Source: Polynucleobacter arcticus (GTDB taxonomy: Bacteria > Pseudomonadota > Gammaproteobacteria > Burkholderiales > Burkholderiaceae). Taken from it: a stretch of DNA of 64,000 bases. The stretch is from assembly GCF_013307205.1 (NCBI RefSeq), contig NZ_CP028940.1, positions 351,787 to 415,786 of the forward strand, read 5' to 3'. The notes beneath the pieces are model-generated. The model was not told where the DNA came from, made no database searches, and saw only the letters and a list, made by a program, of their open reading frames with translations. This document shows positions 18,936 through 27,220 of the stretch, piece after piece; the stretch's first letter is position 1, and every line of letters begins with the position of its first letter. The translations under genes were made by a program, and so were the position numbers.

Positions 18936-20708
18936 TCAGAAGCTTTCGCCCGGATCTCGAGGCTTTCTAGGTCCCTTATTAAAGGGTTTGCGCCCTTTTG
19001 GTGCGCCCCGTTTAGGGCCATTTCCAGGGTTTTGAGGGCTAGCACTCACAAAAGCGGACTGGCCATGGTGCACTTTCTTGCCTTTGTTGCGATTCTGGCC
19101 CTGAGCCCCGCCCTGGCCACCACCTTGACCGCCCTGCCCAGCTCCTTGACCTGGTCGGCCGGCATTAGTGCGACCTCGGAAGGGACCGCGTCCTTCGCCT
19201 GAGCCACCGCGACCGCCAGCAGGCTTATCGCCCCGGCTTTGATGGGTTAGCCCATTGTGACCACTGGCTAAGGTCAATGCATCACGCGAACCCCAATAAG
19301 ACACTGAGGTTTGCATTGGATCTGGTTGAAAGTCTTCGCTAGCAGGAGAGCGGCGATCGCGGCTCTGTGCATTCGGATTGCGACCCTTGTCTTGCGGCTG
19401 AGGCATTTTTAAGCCTACAAACTTCATCAGGTTATAGATACCGCCAGCCTCAATCTCCTCCCACTTTCCTCGTCTTAAGCGTGGAGGAAGTAAGAAAATG
19501 CCGTAACGCGTACGAATCAAGCGAGAAACGACATGCCCGACTGCTTCAAACATGCGGCGCACCTCACGGTTGCGGCCTTCAGTCAAGGCAACGTGATACC
19601 AACGGTTTGCACCTTCCCCGCCACCCATGGAAAGACGTAAGAATTTAGCTTGGCCGTCATCGAGCGTGATGCCACTCTTTAATAGTGCTGTGTTTTCTTG
19701 ACTCAGATCACCCAAAATACGGACAGCGTATTCACGCTCGACTCCGTAACGAGGATGCATTAAACGATTAGCCAATTCACCTGAAGTGGTGAATAACAAA
19801 AGACCTTCAGTATTAAAGTCCAGGCGCCCTACTGCAATCCAACGGCCTTGACGCGGCTTTGGCAAGCGATCAAATACGGTTGGACGACCTTCTGGGTCGG
19901 ACTGACTAACGATTTCACCTGAAGGCTTGTGATACATGATGACGCGTGGTGGCTTAGTCTGGATCTTGCGATGCACCGGTTTGCCATTGATGCGTACTTG
20001 ATCGGTTGGACCAATGCGCTGACCAATATGTGCTGGCAAGCCATTTACCGAAACACGACCCTGGATAATCAAATCCTCCATATCGCGTCGTGAACCCATA
20101 CCAACATCTGCCAATACCTTGTGCAGCTTCACAGTATCTTCATCGTCAGCATCATCGTCTAGACCATCGAGGTCAGACCACACTTCATCACGCAAACTGA
20201 GTGGCAAATCATCAATGTTTGCGAATTGCAAACTGCTCATCTCATCTTCACTAGGAACATCCGCATCCTCATCGTGACGCACACGTTGCGCACGACGTTC
20301 AGCACCAGTCTGATGAGAAATTTCATTCTCATTTAAGCCATCCGGATTTTTTGTTTCAAGCGCTTCGGGCGCATCTAATGCGGCATCAAACTCCCCGGAA
20401 ACTACTGATGCAAATAGAGCTTCACTCTCTGCTGGATTGGGGGCGATTTTGACAGCGTGATTATTTCCACCTTCACGCGGAGCGTGAGATTCACCCCCCT
20501 CACGACGAGGCCGATCCTTATTGAAGGGTCGCTTCTTATTTGAGGGGTGTTTACCGGCACCTGAACCTTGACGGCGTGGACGACGTGGCCCACCCTCGCG
20601 TCCTTCAGTCTTCGCACCATCTACAGCGGAAGGCGTGGACTCACTATGAGATGAATTATCCGATGTCGGTTTAATCGGGGATGAATCGTTTTCGTTGGGG
20701 CTTGTCAT
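18936..20708 (-). CDS. rluB: 23S rRNA pseudouridine synthase RluB with long disordered ends
   Basis: 590 residues, about twice the size of E. coli RluB. A ~190-residue charged, low-complexity N-terminal extension precedes the S4 RNA-binding domain ('[29 protein letters not shown]'), then the RsuA/RluB catalytic domain with '[14 protein letters not shown]' (catalytic Asp near 298) and '[16 protein letters not shown]'. The C-terminal ~130 residues are Gly/Gln/Arg/Lys-rich ('[16 protein letters not shown]'). RluB makes psi-2605 in 23S rRNA. Long basic tails are common in burkholderial RluB and probably bind RNA. It sits 6 nt downstream of scpB. Confidence 0.93.
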   Translation of the reverse strand: MTSPNENDSSPIKPTSDNSSHSESTPSAVDGAKTEGREGGPRRPRRQGSGAGKHPSNKKRPFNKDRPRREGGESHAPREGGNNHAVKIAPNPAESEALFASVVSGEFDAALDAPEALETKNPDGLNENEISHQTGAERRAQRVRHDEDADVPSEDEMSSLQFANIDDLPLSLRDEVWSDLDGLDDDADDEDTVKLHKVLADVGMGSRRDMEDLIIQGRVSVNGLPAHIGQRIGPTDQVRINGKPVHRKIQTKPPRVIMYHKPSGEIVSQSDPEGRPTVFDRLPKPRQGRWIAVGRLDFNTEGLLLFTTSGELANRLMHPRYGVEREYAVRILGDLSQENTALLKSGITLDDGQAKFLRLSMGGGEGANRWYHVALTEGRNREVRRMFEAVGHVVSRLIRTRYGIFLLPPRLRRGKWEEIEAGGIYNLMKFVGLKMPQPQDKGRNPNAQSRDRRSPASEDFQPDPMQTSVSYWGSRDALTLASGHNGLTHQSRGDKPAGGRGGSGEGRGPFRGRTNAGRPGQGAGQGGQGGGQGGAQGQNRNKGKKVHHGQSAFVSASPQNPGNGPKRGAPKGRKPFNKGPRKPRDPGESF

Positions 20709-20714
20709 TAATAA

Positions 20715-21461
20715 TTATTTTGGTTCGTCTGATTTTGCTTCAGACTCTGGGGTAACTTCTTCTGTTGTTTCTTCTGTTGTTTCTTCTATTGTTTCTTCTG
20801 TTGCTTCTTCAGCAATCACTTCAGCGATGTCCACGCTTTCTGCTTGAATAATAGGCTGACCGCTCTCATCTAACTCAATCACTATCTCAACCGTAGCACT
20901 TGCATCAAATTCCATTACTGCTTGACCTAACTGCTCAGCAGCAGCCATCGGCGCAGCATCTTCTAGCATCGGCAAGCTTTGTAAATTAGTGAGGCTCAAA
21001 TCATCTAAAAACTGTTTTGTTGTTGCATATAAGCCTGGTCGACCAATAGTCTCTTTGTGACCAATCACCTCAACCCAACCGCGATCTTCCAATTGCTTCA
21101 TTACGTTGCTGCTGACTGCAACACCACGAATCTCTTCGATTTCGCCACGCGTGACAGGTTGACGGTAGGCAATAATTGCCAAGGTCTCCATCACCGCACG
21201 AGAATACTTGGGTGGCTTTTCTGGAGTCAGACGATCAAGATATTCGCGCATCGCTAAGCGACTCTGAAAACGCCAGCCAGTAGCAATGTGCACTAACTCC
21301 ATACCGCTATCGTCCCAAGCCTTTTGCAACTCTAAAAGGATGTCATCAATCTCACCAGCGGCCATGTCTTCGACAAATAAGCGCGTGAGATCAGCAACGG
21401 TGAGTGGTTCTTGCGCGCACAAGAGGGCTGTTTCAATTACGCGTTTATTGTGATCATCCAT
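20715..21461 (-). CDS. scpB: Segregation and condensation protein ScpB
   Basis: 248 residues. Two winged-helix domains typical of ScpB ('[17 protein letters not shown] ... [41 protein letters not shown] ... [32 protein letters not shown]') are followed by an acidic tail of Glu-Glu-Thr repeats (from about 215) encoded by a 12-bp tandem repeat. ScpB with ScpA and SMC forms the chromosome-compacting condensin complex. scpA is not in this window. First gene of the scpB-rluB unit. Confidence 0.95.
   Translation of the reverse strand: MDDHNKRVIETALLCAQEPLTVADLTRLFVEDMAAGEIDDILLELQKAWDDSGMELVHIATGWRFQSRLAMREYLDRLTPEKPPKYSRAVMETLAIIAYRQPVTRGEIEEIRGVAVSSNVMKQLEDRGWVEVIGHKETIGRPGLYATTKQFLDDLSLTNLQSLPMLEDAAPMAAAEQLGQAVMEFDASATVEIVIELDESGQPIIQAESVDIAEVIAEEATEETIEETTEETTEEVTPESEAKSDEPK
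20757..20812. repeat. 12-bp tandem repeat in the 3' end of scpB
   Basis: About four and a half copies of TTCTTCTGTTGT with single-base variants, encoding Thr-Glu-Glu-x repeats in the ScpB tail. The unit length is a multiple of three, so copy-number change keeps frame. Confidence 0.8.
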
Positions 21462-21540
21462 AAAATTCGGGCTATCAGGTCTGGGCCTGATGAGGCTATA
21501 AAAATGTAGTTCAGTAATGGGTTGGTGGTTTTCTGGTGGC

Positions 21541-21606
21541 GCTCTTTAGCTAAACGGGCAATACATCTCCGAAAATCCTACTGAAAGAGCTGCCCGCACT
21601 GTAACG
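21541..21606 (+). promoter_or_regulatory. Candidate structured RNA element, partly like a cobalamin-riboswitch core
   Basis: The 200-nt gap between scpB and the patatin gene holds, on the plus strand, AAACGGGCAA, then GAAAATCC, then GCTGCCCGCACTGTAACG, in the order of conserved cobalamin-riboswitch core segments, followed by a CGAAA/TTTCG hairpin (21605-21618). GCTCTTT (21541-21547) pairs with AAAGAGC (21584-21590), and CGGGCA (21555-21560) with TGCCCG (21591-21596); the stems interleave. The GGTG of the usual P5 loop and a good 3' half are missing, so this may be degenerate or chance. On the opposite strand TATAAT (complement of 21632-21637) could be the scpB -10 box. Confidence 0.3.
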
Positions 21607-21661
21607 AAATCATTTTCGCTCACCTTCCGCCATTATAGGGGAGGCTCAATACAATAGCTAT

Positions 21662-22576
21662 ATGCACGAAATTACAGCCCTAATCCCACCTTTATCCTTT
21701 GAGACTGATTCAAGACGCCGTTTTTTAGGCTTAGGGCTGGGTTTAGGTGCCCTGATTGGAGGCTCAAGCCTGACTGGGTGCAGCTTAATGAGCAGTCGAA
21801 AACCGATTGTCGGCCTAGTTCTCGGGGCGGGAGCAGCTCGCGGGTTTGCCCATATTGGCGTGATTAAGGCGCTTGAGGCTCAAGGTATCAGGCCCGACAT
21901 CGTGGTGGGTAGCAGTGCGGGGAGCATCATTGCTGCATTACTGGCCTCTGGCGCCACCGGTAATGAGCTCAACCGACTTGCCCTCAATTTGGATGAAGCC
22001 ACTATTGCCGATTGGGGCTTGCCCTTTGCTGGGAGATTTGGTGGACTCATTAAAGGGGATGCCCTTCAAAATATGGTGAACCGCGAAGTCCAAAATAAGT
22101 CTATCGAGCAAATGCGCATTCCCTTAGGTATTGTGGCTACCGACTTACAGTCTGGCAAAGGCGTTCTATTTAGATCTGGTAATACGGGCCTAGCAGTGCG
22201 TGCCTCTTGTAGTGTCCCCGGCATTTTCCAGCCGGCCATTATTAGCGGTAAAGAGTATGTGGATGGCGGCCTAGTCGCACCCGTCCCAGTAAGTTACGCT
22301 AAACAAATGGGTGCAACTCTCGTGATTGCAGTCAACATTTCTTCGGAGCCTGTTCATCAAGACGCCAGCGGTACTTTCGGCGTGATGCAGCAGACCATCT
22401 CCATCATGCAGCGGAGCATCAATCAATATGAACTCAAAAGTGCTGACGTTGTGATCACACCTCTACTGAAGCAAATGAGTAGCGGTGATTTCAGATCCAG
22501 AAATGCTGCAATCTTGGCTGGCGAGGTGGCCGCGCAAGAGCAGATGGGTTTGATTAAGGAAAAACTTAGAGGCTAA
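21662..22576 (+). CDS. Patatin-like phospholipase with Tat-type lipoprotein signal
   Basis: 304 residues. Residues 18-40 ('SRRRFLGLGLGLGAL ... SSLTGC') combine a twin-arginine motif with a lipobox ending in Cys40, so a folded, lipid-anchored periplasmic protein is likely. The patatin domain follows: oxyanion loop 'LGAGAARGFAHIGV', nucleophile elbow 'GSSAG' (Ser85) and 'YVDGGLVAPVP' supplying the dyad Asp. It resembles RssA/YchK-type patatins and probably hydrolyses phospholipid acyl chains; the substrate is not known. The GGGGAGG nearest the start is 17 nt away, so the ribosome site is unclear. Confidence 0.88.
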   Translation: MHEITALIPPLSFETDSRRRFLGLGLGLGALIGGSSLTGCSLMSSRKPIVGLVLGAGAARGFAHIGVIKALEAQGIRPDIVVGSSAGSIIAALLASGATGNELNRLALNLDEATIADWGLPFAGRFGGLIKGDALQNMVNREVQNKSIEQMRIPLGIVATDLQSGKGVLFRSGNTGLAVRASCSVPGIFQPAIISGKEYVDGGLVAPVPVSYAKQMGATLVIAVNISSEPVHQDASGTFGVMQQTISIMQRSINQYELKSADVVITPLLKQMSSGDFRSRNAAILAGEVAAQEQMGLIKEKLRG

Positions 22577-22626
22577 GGCTGGCGCTAGAGCTGGGGTTGG
22601 GGTTGGGACCATAGCTGGCCCAGAAC

Positions 22627-23310
22627 TTAAAGGTTGCGTGATTTACGCTTGAGCTTATTCACTTCGTTCAACAACTCTTTACGCTCCGAGTCCCCTAGGT
22701 TGTCGCTACCGTCTAAACGGCGTGCACCATCAAAACGCTTGTCCCAATAGAGACTACCCAGATCATCTACACGTACGCTGGTACCTTTTGAGGGAGAGTG
22801 AATAAATTTGTTGTCGCCAACGTAAATGCCGACATGGGAAAAAGTGAGGCGCATGGTGTTGAAGAACACTAGATCACCAGGCTGTAATTCATCGCGAGTA
22901 ATTGGCTTGCCTACACGACTCATTTGAGTCGACTTACGCGGCAATAAAAATCCTAACTTATCTTTAAAAACGTAGCCAACAAAACTGCTGCCGTCTAAAC
23001 CCGATTGTGGCAACTCAGCATCCCAGCGATAACGCACACCAATCACTTCCATGGCTCGATTAATCAACTCGTCTGATTTGACTGTAACGGAATCAGCCAA
23101 GCGATCAGATACTCGGGCAAAGTAAGACTTGCCCACCTGAAACATGGTTTCTTTAGGAGCGTCTTTGGCAATCTCAAGGGAGGACTCTTTTGCGGCATCA
23201 GCCGCAGAATCAGCCGCAATTGCCGGATGAGTGGCGAGCAAGATTACTAGCAACAACGCCATGGGCATCTGCTTGACTAGCACTGGCAGTCGGTCTTTTT
23301 GAAAGGACAT
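22627..23310 (-). CDS. NlpC/P60-fold protein lacking the catalytic cysteine (probable pseudoenzyme)
   Basis: 227 residues with a Sec signal peptide (about 15-33). The NlpC/P60 domain spans about 80-185: 'INRAMEVIGVRYRWDAE', 'SGLDGSSFVGYVF', 'LQPGDLVFFN', 'FSHVGIYVGDNKFIHSP'. In active endopeptidases the third segment reads D-C-S-G; here it is Asp106-Gly107-Ser108-Ser109, so the nucleophilic Cys is Gly (GGC instead of TGC/TGT). The usual W-G-G before it is W-D-A. His159 and His171 are kept. Peptidoglycan cleavage is therefore unlikely; a binding or regulatory role is possible. It lies downstream of yejF in the same direction. Confidence 0.8.
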   Translation of the reverse strand: MSFQKDRLPVLVKQMPMALLLVILLATHPAIAADSAADAAKESSLEIAKDAPKETMFQVGKSYFARVSDRLADSVTVKSDELINRAMEVIGVRYRWDAELPQSGLDGSSFVGYVFKDKLGFLLPRKSTQMSRVGKPITRDELQPGDLVFFNTMRLTFSHVGIYVGDNKFIHSPSKGTSVRVDDLGSLYWDKRFDGARRLDGSDNLGDSERKELLNEVNKLKRKSRNL

Positions 23311-23448
23311 TCGATCATTCTATCAAAGAAGCCCCATTTAACCAAATAAGAGATATTTTTCTAAGCTATTGTTTTCAATAGAAAATTTATCATTATTGGC
23401 CATGAATACACCAATTTAGGGCCTTGCAGGATCCTTTTTTGCCAGACC

Positions 23449-25125
23449 CTAAGTCAGTTCAGCGGCTGTAAAAAGTGCTTTGGTATAACTCTGACGAGGA
23501 TGCTGAATCATAGTCTCGGTATCCCCAAACTCAACCACTCGACCCTCTTTAAGAACCATGATCTCGTGTGACATTGCCCGAATCACCGCCAAATCGTGAC
23601 TAATCATGAGGTAGGCCAAGTTGTATTTTTTCTGAAGCTCGGTCAGCAAGGCAAGTACTTGTTTTTGAATCGAGACGTCTAATGCCGAAGTCGGTTCATC
23701 CAAGACCAAAATCTGCGGTTTCAGAATGAGAGCGCGAGCAATGGCAATTCGTTGCCGCTGACCGCCAGAAAATTCATGGGGATAACGCAGGAGCGCCGAG
23801 CGATCCATTCCAACCTCTCGCAAAATATCTAAAACGCGAGATTCTCGCTCTGTTGCCGACAACTTGGGAAAATGGACATCTAGGCCTTCTGCAACAATTT
23901 GCATCACATTCATCCGCGGAGAAAGCGAGCCGAATGGATCCTGAAAAATGACCTGCAAGCCCGAACGCATCGCTCGGCGCTCTACTGGCTTCAGCTGTTG
24001 CCAATCAGAGCCGAGCACATCTACCTCGCCAGTAATTTGCGCAGCAGAATCACCTAGCAAACCTAAGACCGCCATACCTAAAGTGGTTTTGCCGGATCCA
24101 GATTCACCAATGACGCCAATCGTCTGACCTTGTTTCAGCTCAAAACCAACTTTACGAAGCACCTGATGTCTTGGTGATTTTTTAAACCAGCCTACTGAAT
24201 CCGTCCCCGGATAGGAGACCGATAAATTTTCAGTCTTCAATAGGACCGGCGCCAATGGCATGACTGGCGCTAGAGCACGGACCGGCTCGCTATTCACTAG
24301 GGCTTTTGTATACGGATCTATTGGATGCTTGAACACTTGTGTAGTGAGGCCCACTTCGATGAGCTTGCCTTGGTTGAGCACAGCAACCCGATGAGCAAAA
24401 TACTTCACCAAATTGAGATCATGCGTGATGAGCAAAATGGCCATGCCACCCTCATCTTTGGATTCTTCTTGCAACTCTTTGAGCAAATCCAAGATCTGCA
24501 GGCGCAAGCTCACATCTAAAGCTGTAGTCGGTTCATCGGCAATCAAGAGTCTTGGCTTGCAAGCCAAGGCCATTGCAATCATGGCGCGCTGACGTTGACC
24601 GCCCGACAATTGATGCGGATATGAGTGGAAGCGTTTGTCTGGCTCAGGGATCCCTGTCTTTTTTAGCAAATCAATTGCCGCAGACATGCAGTCTGCTTTG
24701 GAGATCAGGGGTTGATATACCTGTACCGCCTCAACAATTTGATTGCCTATAGTGAATAAAGGATTGAGCGCCGTCATTGGCTCTTGAAACACCATGGCAA
24801 TCTCACGACCACGAATCTTTCGAATATCCCGCAACGGTAGTGATAGCAAATCGACAGGACTCGCGCTAGCTTGCTTGCTACCACTCCATAGAATTCGGCC
24901 CGAAGTTTTAGCGCCCTCTGGCTCAAGTCTTAACGGAGCAAGGGCAGTCAGCGTCTTACCAGAACCAGATTCCCCGACTAGGGCAAGACGTTCACCTGCG
25001 TGAATCTCTAAATCCAAATGGTTCACAGCAAACTTCTCACGTCGCCCCAAGCCAAATGAAATCGAGAAGTCTTCATACCTCAGCAATGGACTGGCTAATT
25101 GATTAGGGTTATTCGATGGGCTCAT
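23449..25125 (-). CDS. yejF: Peptide ABC transporter ATP-binding protein YejF (fused double ATPase)
   Basis: 558 residues with two ABC ATPase domains in one chain. Domain 1 has Walker A 'GESGSGKTLTA', signature 'LSGGQRQRAMIAMAL' and Walker B 'LLIADEPTTALD'. Domain 2 has 'GESGSGKTTLG', 'FSGGQRQRIAIARAL' and 'ILVLDEPTSALD'. Each carries the oligopeptide/dipeptide-type C-terminal extension. It powers YejBE-mediated import of oligopeptides or peptide-like compounds (in E. coli, microcin C). Its start overlaps the yejE stop by 4 nt. Confidence 0.94.
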   Translation of the reverse strand: MSPSNNPNQLASPLLRYEDFSISFGLGRREKFAVNHLDLEIHAGERLALVGESGSGKTLTALAPLRLEPEGAKTSGRILWSGSKQASASPVDLLSLPLRDIRKIRGREIAMVFQEPMTALNPLFTIGNQIVEAVQVYQPLISKADCMSAAIDLLKKTGIPEPDKRFHSYPHQLSGGQRQRAMIAMALACKPRLLIADEPTTALDVSLRLQILDLLKELQEESKDEGGMAILLITHDLNLVKYFAHRVAVLNQGKLIEVGLTTQVFKHPIDPYTKALVNSEPVRALAPVMPLAPVLLKTENLSVSYPGTDSVGWFKKSPRHQVLRKVGFELKQGQTIGVIGESGSGKTTLGMAVLGLLGDSAAQITGEVDVLGSDWQQLKPVERRAMRSGLQVIFQDPFGSLSPRMNVMQIVAEGLDVHFPKLSATERESRVLDILREVGMDRSALLRYPHEFSGGQRQRIAIARALILKPQILVLDEPTSALDVSIQKQVLALLTELQKKYNLAYLMISHDLAVIRAMSHEIMVLKEGRVVEFGDTETMIQHPRQSYTKALFTAAELT

Positions 25126-26147
25126 GAGCGACCTCCACTCGCATTGCCTGACTTACGAGAATCAAATGCATCACGCAAGGCTTCGCCCATAAAGGTCAGT
25201 AATAACAATGTAGCAACGAGCACTACAAAAGTAGATAGTGAAATCCACCATGCATCTAAATTACTCTTACCTTGAGAAAGCAGCTCACCAAGGCTTGGAG
25301 TTCCAGGAGGAACGCCAAGACCTAAAAAATCCAAACTCGTGAGCGACAAAATCGCAGCACTCATTCTGAAAGGGAGGAAAGTAATCACTGGCGTCAAACT
25401 ATTGGGCAGAATATGACGGCGCATGATTTGCAAGTTAGTCAATCCCAATGCCCTAGCAGCGCGCACATACTCCAGAGCGCGATTGCGGAAAAACTCTGCC
25501 CGTACATAGTCAGATAAGCCCATCCACCCGAAAGCAGCGAGCAAAATGATTAATAGCCAAATACTGGGATTAAAGATGGACGCAAAAATAATGAGCAAGT
25601 AGAGCTCTGGCATCGCCGACCAAATCTCAATTAAGCGCTGGGAGATCAGATCGAACTTCCCACCAAAGAAACCCATTAAAGAGCCGGTGATGATGCCCAC
25701 ACTCACACCCACAATGGTTAAGGCCAAGCCAAACAATATTGATAAACGAAAACCATAGATTAAGCGCGACAACACATCGCGCCCGCGATCATCGGTCCCC
25801 AACCAATTATCAAGCGATGGTGGTGCAGGGTTAGGTACCTTTGAAAAGTAATTGAGCGTTTCATAGCTGTATGGAATCGGTGGATAGATGGCCCAATTGC
25901 CATTGCTAGTAATGTTGTGGCGAATATCGGGATCTAAAAAATCGGTTGGCGTCGCAAAGTCGCCACCAAAGACCCGTTCTGGTTGAGACTTAATAATCGG
26001 GAAATAAAACTTGCCTTCATAACGCACGATCAAGGGCTTGTCATTGGCAATCAGTTCGGCGCATAGGGAAAGGCCAAAAAGGATCATAAAGATCCAAAGG
26101 CTGGCATAACCCACACGGCTATTTTTAAAGCGGTGCCACCGACTCAT
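25122..26147 (-). CDS. yejE: Peptide ABC transporter permease YejE
   Basis: 341 residues, six transmembrane segments, a large periplasmic loop after the first ('YEGKFYFPIIKSQPERVFGGDFATPTDFLDPDI', typical of YejE), and the permease EAA-type loop 'EYVRAARALGLTNLQIMRRHILPN'. It forms the inner-membrane channel with YejB. It overlaps yejB and yejF by 4 nt on either side, so all four genes are translationally linked. Confidence 0.94.
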   Translation of the reverse strand: MSRWHRFKNSRVGYASLWIFMILFGLSLCAELIANDKPLIVRYEGKFYFPIIKSQPERVFGGDFATPTDFLDPDIRHNITSNGNWAIYPPIPYSYETLNYFSKVPNPAPPSLDNWLGTDDRGRDVLSRLIYGFRLSILFGLALTIVGVSVGIITGSLMGFFGGKFDLISQRLIEIWSAMPELYLLIIFASIFNPSIWLLIILLAAFGWMGLSDYVRAEFFRNRALEYVRAARALGLTNLQIMRRHILPNSLTPVITFLPFRMSAAILSLTSLDFLGLGVPPGTPSLGELLSQGKSNLDAWWISLSTFVVLVATLLLLTFMGEALRDAFDSRKSGNASGGRS

Positions 26148-27220
26148 GATCCACCTCCCGCACCAAACTGAATACGGGGATCAATATAGACGTAGCACAG
26201 GTCAGAAATGAGCTTGGTGAATAAGCCAATCAAGGTAAAGAGATAGAGCGTACCAAACACTACCGGATAGTCGCGGCGCATCACGGATTCATATGAGAGT
26301 AAGCCTAGTCCATCCAAAGAGAACAGTGTTTCTATCAAGAGTGAGCCAGTAAAGAAGGCGCCAATAAATGCTGCCGGGAAACCCGTCACCAAAGGCAGTA
26401 ATGCGTTTCGGAATACGTGCTTCCAAAGAACCTGTTTCTCAGTCAGCCCTTTTGCTCTTGCTGTCAAAACATATTGCTTACGAATCTCTTCCAAGAATGA
26501 GTTCTTCGTCAACATCGTAATCACAGCAAAGCTTCCTAAAACTGAAGCAGTAATCGGCAGGACTAAATGCCATAGGTAGTCCATCACCTTACCCATCATG
26601 CTCAGATCAGCCCAATTATCTGAGGTAAGTCCACGCAGTGGAAAGATTTGCAAGAAACTGCCGCCACCAAAGATGACGAGCAAGAGCACACCCAGTACAA
26701 ATCCTGGAATCGCATAGCCGATCAAAATCATCGTGCTGGTAATGGCATCAAAGCGCGAGCCATCTCGGACTGCTTTAGCAATCCCTAAGGGTATCGATAC
26801 TAAGTAGGTAATGAAGAAGGTCCACAGGCCAATACTGATCGAGACTGGTAGTTTAGAAACGACTAGCTGCCAAACACTTTGGTGCTGGTAGTAACTCTGA
26901 CCTAAGTCAAATTGTGCAAAGCGCTTGAGCATCATGAAGTAACGCTCTATTGGTGGCTTATCAAAACCATATAAAACTTTGACTTCAGCTAGGCGCTCAG
27001 CATCAACACCCTGGCGCCCTCGATAGTTACTGCCACCACCGGAAGACTCAGCGCCACTAACTGCAGCATCACCTTTACCTTTTAATTCCAACATCAACTG
27101 CTCAACTGGTCCACCTGGTACAAATTGCACTACGGCAAACGTGAGCGTCAGAACACCTAGCAAGGTAGGGATCATCAAGAGCACGCGCTTGAGGATATAA
27201 GACCACATTTGCCCTTGCAT
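26144..27220 (-). CDS. yejB: Peptide ABC transporter permease YejB
   Basis: 358 residues from the ATG complementary to 27218-27220, which overlaps the yejA stop as TAATG; the open frame to 27259 runs inside yejA. DppB-like permease with six transmembrane segments: N-terminal 'MWSYILKRVLLMIPTLLGVLTLTFAVVQFVPGGPVEQ' and coupling loop 'QYVLTARAKGLTEKQVLWKHVFRNAL'. The cytoplasm-facing insert rich in Gly/Ser (about 65-85) is seen in other YejB proteins. Partner of YejE and YejF. Confidence 0.93.
   Translation of the reverse strand: MQGQMWSYILKRVLLMIPTLLGVLTLTFAVVQFVPGGPVEQLMLELKGKGDAAVSGAESSGGGSNYRGRQGVDAERLAEVKVLYGFDKPPIERYFMMLKRFAQFDLGQSYYQHQSVWQLVVSKLPVSISIGLWTFFITYLVSIPLGIAKAVRDGSRFDAITSTMILIGYAIPGFVLGVLLLVIFGGGSFLQIFPLRGLTSDNWADLSMMGKVMDYLWHLVLPITASVLGSFAVITMLTKNSFLEEIRKQYVLTARAKGLTEKQVLWKHVFRNALLPLVTGFPAAFIGAFFTGSLLIETLFSLDGLGLLSYESVMRRDYPVVFGTLYLFTLIGLFTKLISDLCYVYIDPRIQFGAGGGS

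Noticed and set aside
23416..23452. TTAGGG...CCCTAA inverted repeat after yejF
   Set aside because: The loop is about 25 nt, the right arm overlaps the yejF stop, and no T-tract follows in the right place, so a terminator is not supported.
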